Source: Roseovarius sp. (lineage in GTDB: Bacteria; Pseudomonadota; Alphaproteobacteria; Rhodobacterales; Rhodobacteraceae). From it: a DNA stretch of 8,413 nt. The position numbers were made by a program, and so were the translations under genes. The notes under the pieces are model-generated. The model did not search any database. It was not told the DNA's origin and saw nothing but the letters and a program-made list of their open reading frames with translations. Positions 6,365 through 8,413 of the stretch are shown piece by piece; position 1 is the stretch's first letter; each line of letters starts with the position of its first letter. Location: assembly GCA_023260815.1 (NCBI GenBank), contig JALQUE010000153.1, positions 1-8,413 on the forward strand, read 5' to 3'.

Positions 6365-7324
6365 ATGAAACACTACATCCTTGCGGCCACTCTCAGCATC
6401 AGCGCCGCTTCCATCGCGACGGCCGAAACCTGGGACATGCCAACCCCCTACGGCGACTCGACGTTTCACACGCAGAACATTGCGCAATTCGCCCAAGATG
6501 TCGCGACCGCCACGAACGGAGAACTGACGATCACGGTGCATTCGGGCGGATCGCTTTTCCCCCATTCCGAGATCAAGAATGTCGTGCGCGCCGGTCAGGT
6601 CCAGATCGGTGAATTCTTCCTGTCGACCCTGGAAAATGAAGATTCGGCCTATGGTCTGGACAGCCAACCCTTCCTTGCGACCAGCTATGCGGATGCCGCC
6701 GCCCTGTGGGCCGCACAACAGCCCGTCATCACCGAACTGCTGGATGCTCAAGGCTTGATGCCGCTGTTCTCGGTTCCGTGGCCGGCTCAGGGGCTTTACA
6801 CTAACGGCGAAATCGCGTCCGTCGATGATCTGTCGGGTCTGCGTTTCCGGTCCTACAACGCCGCTCTCGAAGAATTCGCGATTCTCGTCAACGCATCCCC
6901 TGTTCAGGTCGAGGCCGCGGATATCCCGCAAGCCTTCGCCACCGGCCAGATCGAAGCGATGATCACCTCGCCGTCGACCGGCGCAAACTCGACGGCCTGG
7001 GACTTTGTCACCCACTACACCCCGATCGATGCCTGGGTGCCCAAGAACATCGTGGTCGTGAACAAACGCGCCTTCATGCGCCTGCCCGAAAACGTGCAGG
7101 CCGCCGTCATCGAGGCTGCAGCCACCGCCCAGACCCGTGGCTGGGAGATGTCCGCCGCCGAAGCCGAAGCCAAAACGGCGGTCATGCAGGAAAACGGCAT
7201 GATCATCGTCGCCCCGAGCGCCGAGTTGACGACCGGTCTGCAAGAGATCGGCGCCCAGATGCTCGAAACATGGCGCGCAGACGCATCGGCACCCGCGCTC
7301 GCCATTCTCGACGCGATTAACTAA
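6365..7324 (+). CDS. dctP: TRAP transporter substrate-binding protein, DctP family
   Basis: The 319-residue periplasmic receptor captures a carboxylate-containing solute and delivers it to the DctQM membrane complex, which is driven by an ion gradient. Residues 1-20 form a signal peptide (Lys2, a hydrophobic stretch from 5 to 18, cleavage motif ATA before Glu21). The mature N-terminus WDMPTPYGDSTFHTQNIAQF is typical of this subfamily. The DDLSGLRFRSYN segment (154-165) carries Arg162, the position of the conserved arginine that pairs with the ligand carboxylate in DctP proteins. The FATGQIEAMITSPST block (191-205) forms the usual second ligand-contact region. AGGAG lies six bases before the ATG. 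Divergent transcription from an oxoprolinase-GDH operon suggests 5-oxoproline as ligand. Pyroglutamate-binding DctP proteins are known in Bordetella, but ligand identity cannot be read from the sequence. The symbol denotes the family only and does not imply dicarboxylate specificity. Confidence 0.92.
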   Translation: MKHYILAATLSISAASIATAETWDMPTPYGDSTFHTQNIAQFAQDVATATNGELTITVHSGGSLFPHSEIKNVVRAGQVQIGEFFLSTLENEDSAYGLDSQPFLATSYADAAALWAAQQPVITELLDAQGLMPLFSVPWPAQGLYTNGEIASVDDLSGLRFRSYNAALEEFAILVNASPVQVEAADIPQAFATGQIEAMITSPSTGANSTAWDFVTHYTPIDAWVPKNIVVVNKRAFMRLPENVQAAVIEAAATAQTRGWEMSAAEAEAKTAVMQENGMIIVAPSAELTTGLQEIGAQMLETWRADASAPALAILDAIN

Positions 7325-7341
7325 CGCTTGATGATCTGCGT

Positions 7342-7368
7342 ACAGGCCGGCCCTCAAGGCCGGCCTGT
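7342..7368 (+). terminator. Strong stem-loop between dctP and dctQ (leaky terminator or mRNA 3' stabiliser)
   Basis: ACAGGCCGGCC (7342-7352) and GGCCGGCCTGT (7358-7368) form a perfect 11-bp GC-rich stem with a 5-nt loop, 17 bp after the dctP stop. The following bases (CGTCCTATTGG) contain no U-tract, so it should not terminate fully. In TRAP and ABC operons such structures often protect the upstream binding-protein message, so that the receptor is made in excess over the membrane subunits. The rest of the 110-bp gap to dctQ (7369-7434) holds only the dctQ ribosome binding site AGGGGG at 7424-7429. Confidence 0.65.
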
Positions 7369-7434
7369 CGTCCTATTGGCCCTACCACGGCTTGCGCGCC
7401 TGGGACGGGAGTTCAAAAAAGACAGGGGGTTATC

Positions 7435-7959
7435 ATGCGCAAAACACTTGACCAACTTTATCTTGCCGCGGGATGGACAGCGGCCTTCGTCATCCTCGCG
7501 ATTGCGATCCTTATAAGTGTTCAGGTTCTGCTGAACTTTTCCACCCGGGTTCTTGGCCTGCCTTTGCCGTCAACGATACCCTCCTACAGCGATTTCTCCG
7601 GGTTCATGTTGGCCTCCGCGACCTTTCTGGCCATGCCCTACACCTTCCGGTCAGGCGGCCATATCCGGGTCTCGCTGGTCACGGCCCGCCTGTCCGAGCG
7701 GGCACAGCATGTCAGCGAAATCATCGCGCTTGCCATGGCGGCGGCCCTGACGGGGTATGCCTGCGTCTATATTGTCTTCCTCGTCTACGAGAGCGTTCAT
7801 TTCGGCGATGTCTCGACAGGGTCTGTCCCGATCCCGCTGGGGATTCCACAAGCCTTCATGGCGGTGGGTATGGGGCTGTTGTTTGTCGCCATCCTCGACA
7901 GCCTGGTCCAGACCATCATGACAGGCACCTCCGTTATTGCGCAGGGAAAGGAAACCTGA
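7435..7959 (+). CDS. dctQ: TRAP transporter small permease subunit, DctQ family
   Basis: The 174-residue inner-membrane protein is the small subunit that joins DctM to form the transport channel. Four hydrophobic segments are visible at about residues 14-36, 54-71, 94-118 and 138-160, the family's normal topology. The loop FRSGGHIRVSLVTARLSE (71-88) is the conserved DctQ signature, and the segment STGSVPIPLGIPQAFM (127-142) before the last helix is also typical. The ATG has AGGGGG five bases upstream. Its TGA overlaps the ATG of the dctM gene by one base (TGATG), indicating tight co-translation. The symbol refers to the protein family. Confidence 0.9.
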   Translation: MRKTLDQLYLAAGWTAAFVILAIAILISVQVLLNFSTRVLGLPLPSTIPSYSDFSGFMLASATFLAMPYTFRSGGHIRVSLVTARLSERAQHVSEIIALAMAAALTGYACVYIVFLVYESVHFGDVSTGSVPIPLGIPQAFMAVGMGLLFVAILDSLVQTIMTGTSVIAQGKET

Positions 7960-8413
7960 TGTCCGATCCTGTCACCGGCCTGATCCTGCTTGTCGTCTTG
8001 ATGGGCTTTCTGGCCTCCGGGCTTTGGATTGCCCTCTCGTTGACCGCAGTTGCAGGCATCGCCCTGATGTTCTTTTCCAACGCATCCGTCGGACCGAACC
8101 TTGCCACGATATTTTGGGGCCACAGCCATTCCTGGTCCCTCACCGCGCTGCCACTGTTCATTCTGATGGGGGAAATCCTTCTGCGGTCCCGTCTGAGCCG
8201 CGACATGTTCAGCGGCCTTGCGCCATGGCTGGGCGGCCTGCCTGGTCGCCTGTTGCATGTGAATGTTCTTGGCTGCGCGATCTTTGCTGCGGTTTCGGGC
8301 TCGTCGGCGGCCACCGCCGCGACGATCGGCAAAATGTCGATCCCGGAGCTGCGCTCGCGCGGTTATCCCGAAAGCCTGATCCTGGGGACATTGGCCGGCT
8401 CGGCGACGCTTGG
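7959..8413 (+). CDS. dctM: TRAP transporter large permease subunit, DctM family (3' end outside window)
   Basis: This is the N-terminal 151 residues of the large integral-membrane subunit that carries out ion-coupled uptake; the complete family protein is about 430 residues. The first segment (6-39) contains two hydrophobic stretches. The conserved blocks ALPLFILMGEILLRS (63-77), LGCAIFAAVSGSSAATAATIG (104-124) and the start of the LGTLAGSATLG motif (142 to the window end) are diagnostic for DctM. The start ATG overlaps the dctQ stop codon (TGATG) and has AGGA at 7949-7952, six bases upstream. The frame is open to the last base, so the truncation is only the window edge. Confidence 0.93.
   Translation, partial: MSDPVTGLILLVVLMGFLASGLWIALSLTAVAGIALMFFSNASVGPNLATIFWGHSHSWSLTALPLFILMGEILLRSRLSRDMFSGLAPWLGGLPGRLLHVNVLGCAIFAAVSGSSAATAATIGKMSIPELRSRGYPESLILGTLAGSATL

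Noticed and set aside
6299..7357. 352-codon minus-strand frame opposite dctP
   Set aside because: It is fully antisense to a binding protein with a clear signal peptide and conserved DctP motifs, and its own sequence has no domain.
7328..7516. Small 62-codon plus-strand frame across the dctP-dctQ gap
   Set aside because: It runs through the stem-loop and overlaps dctQ out of frame, with no ribosome binding site and no recognisable product.

Overview
The window looks like chromosomal DNA from an alphaproteobacterium, most likely the Rhodobacterales (Roseobacter/Paracoccaceae). This is inferred from the high GC content, the strong G/C preference at third codon positions, the DctP-DctQ-DctM order of the TRAP transporter genes, and the overall style of the proteins. 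No rRNA, tRNA, CRISPR array, insertion sequence or phage gene was seen. Nearly all of the sequence is coding, and every complete gene reads through without a visible frameshift.

Layout. (1) Bases 2-586 hold the 3' two-thirds of metF (methylenetetrahydrofolate reductase). A 62-bp gap follows, containing a long hairpin that covers the ribosome binding site of the next gene. (2) Bases 649-1137 encode a PaaI/hotdog-type thioesterase on the same strand. (3) Bases 1138-1214 are a short convergent intergenic region. (4) Bases 6244 down to 1215, on the minus strand, form a two-gene operon: a 1210-residue fused HyuA-HyuB protein resembling ATP-dependent 5-oxoprolinase, then a glutamate dehydrogenase whose ATG overlaps the oxoprolinase stop codon (ATGA). 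(5) Bases 6245-6364 are an AT-rich divergent control region with a perfect 13-bp palindrome that contains the -35 hexamers of two back-to-back promoters. (6) Bases 6365-8413, plus strand, hold a TRAP transporter operon: the periplasmic binding protein DctP, a stem-loop, the small membrane subunit DctQ, and the first 151 residues of the large subunit DctM, which runs off the end.

How the genes may work together. The central divergent cluster reads as a self-contained catabolic module. The TRAP transporter would import a carboxylate, proposed here to be 5-oxoproline (pyroglutamate). The oxoprolinase would open it to L-glutamate using ATP. The NAD-type glutamate dehydrogenase would convert glutamate to 2-oxoglutarate and ammonium for the TCA cycle. 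The enzyme assignments rest on motifs and collinearity with remembered family members. The transporter substrate and the integrated pathway are inferred from gene neighbourhood. Both enzymes resemble eukaryotic relatives: a fused OPLAH-like oxoprolinase, and a GDH with extra C-terminal sequence where animal GDH carries its antenna. metF and the thioesterase are probably unrelated neighbours.
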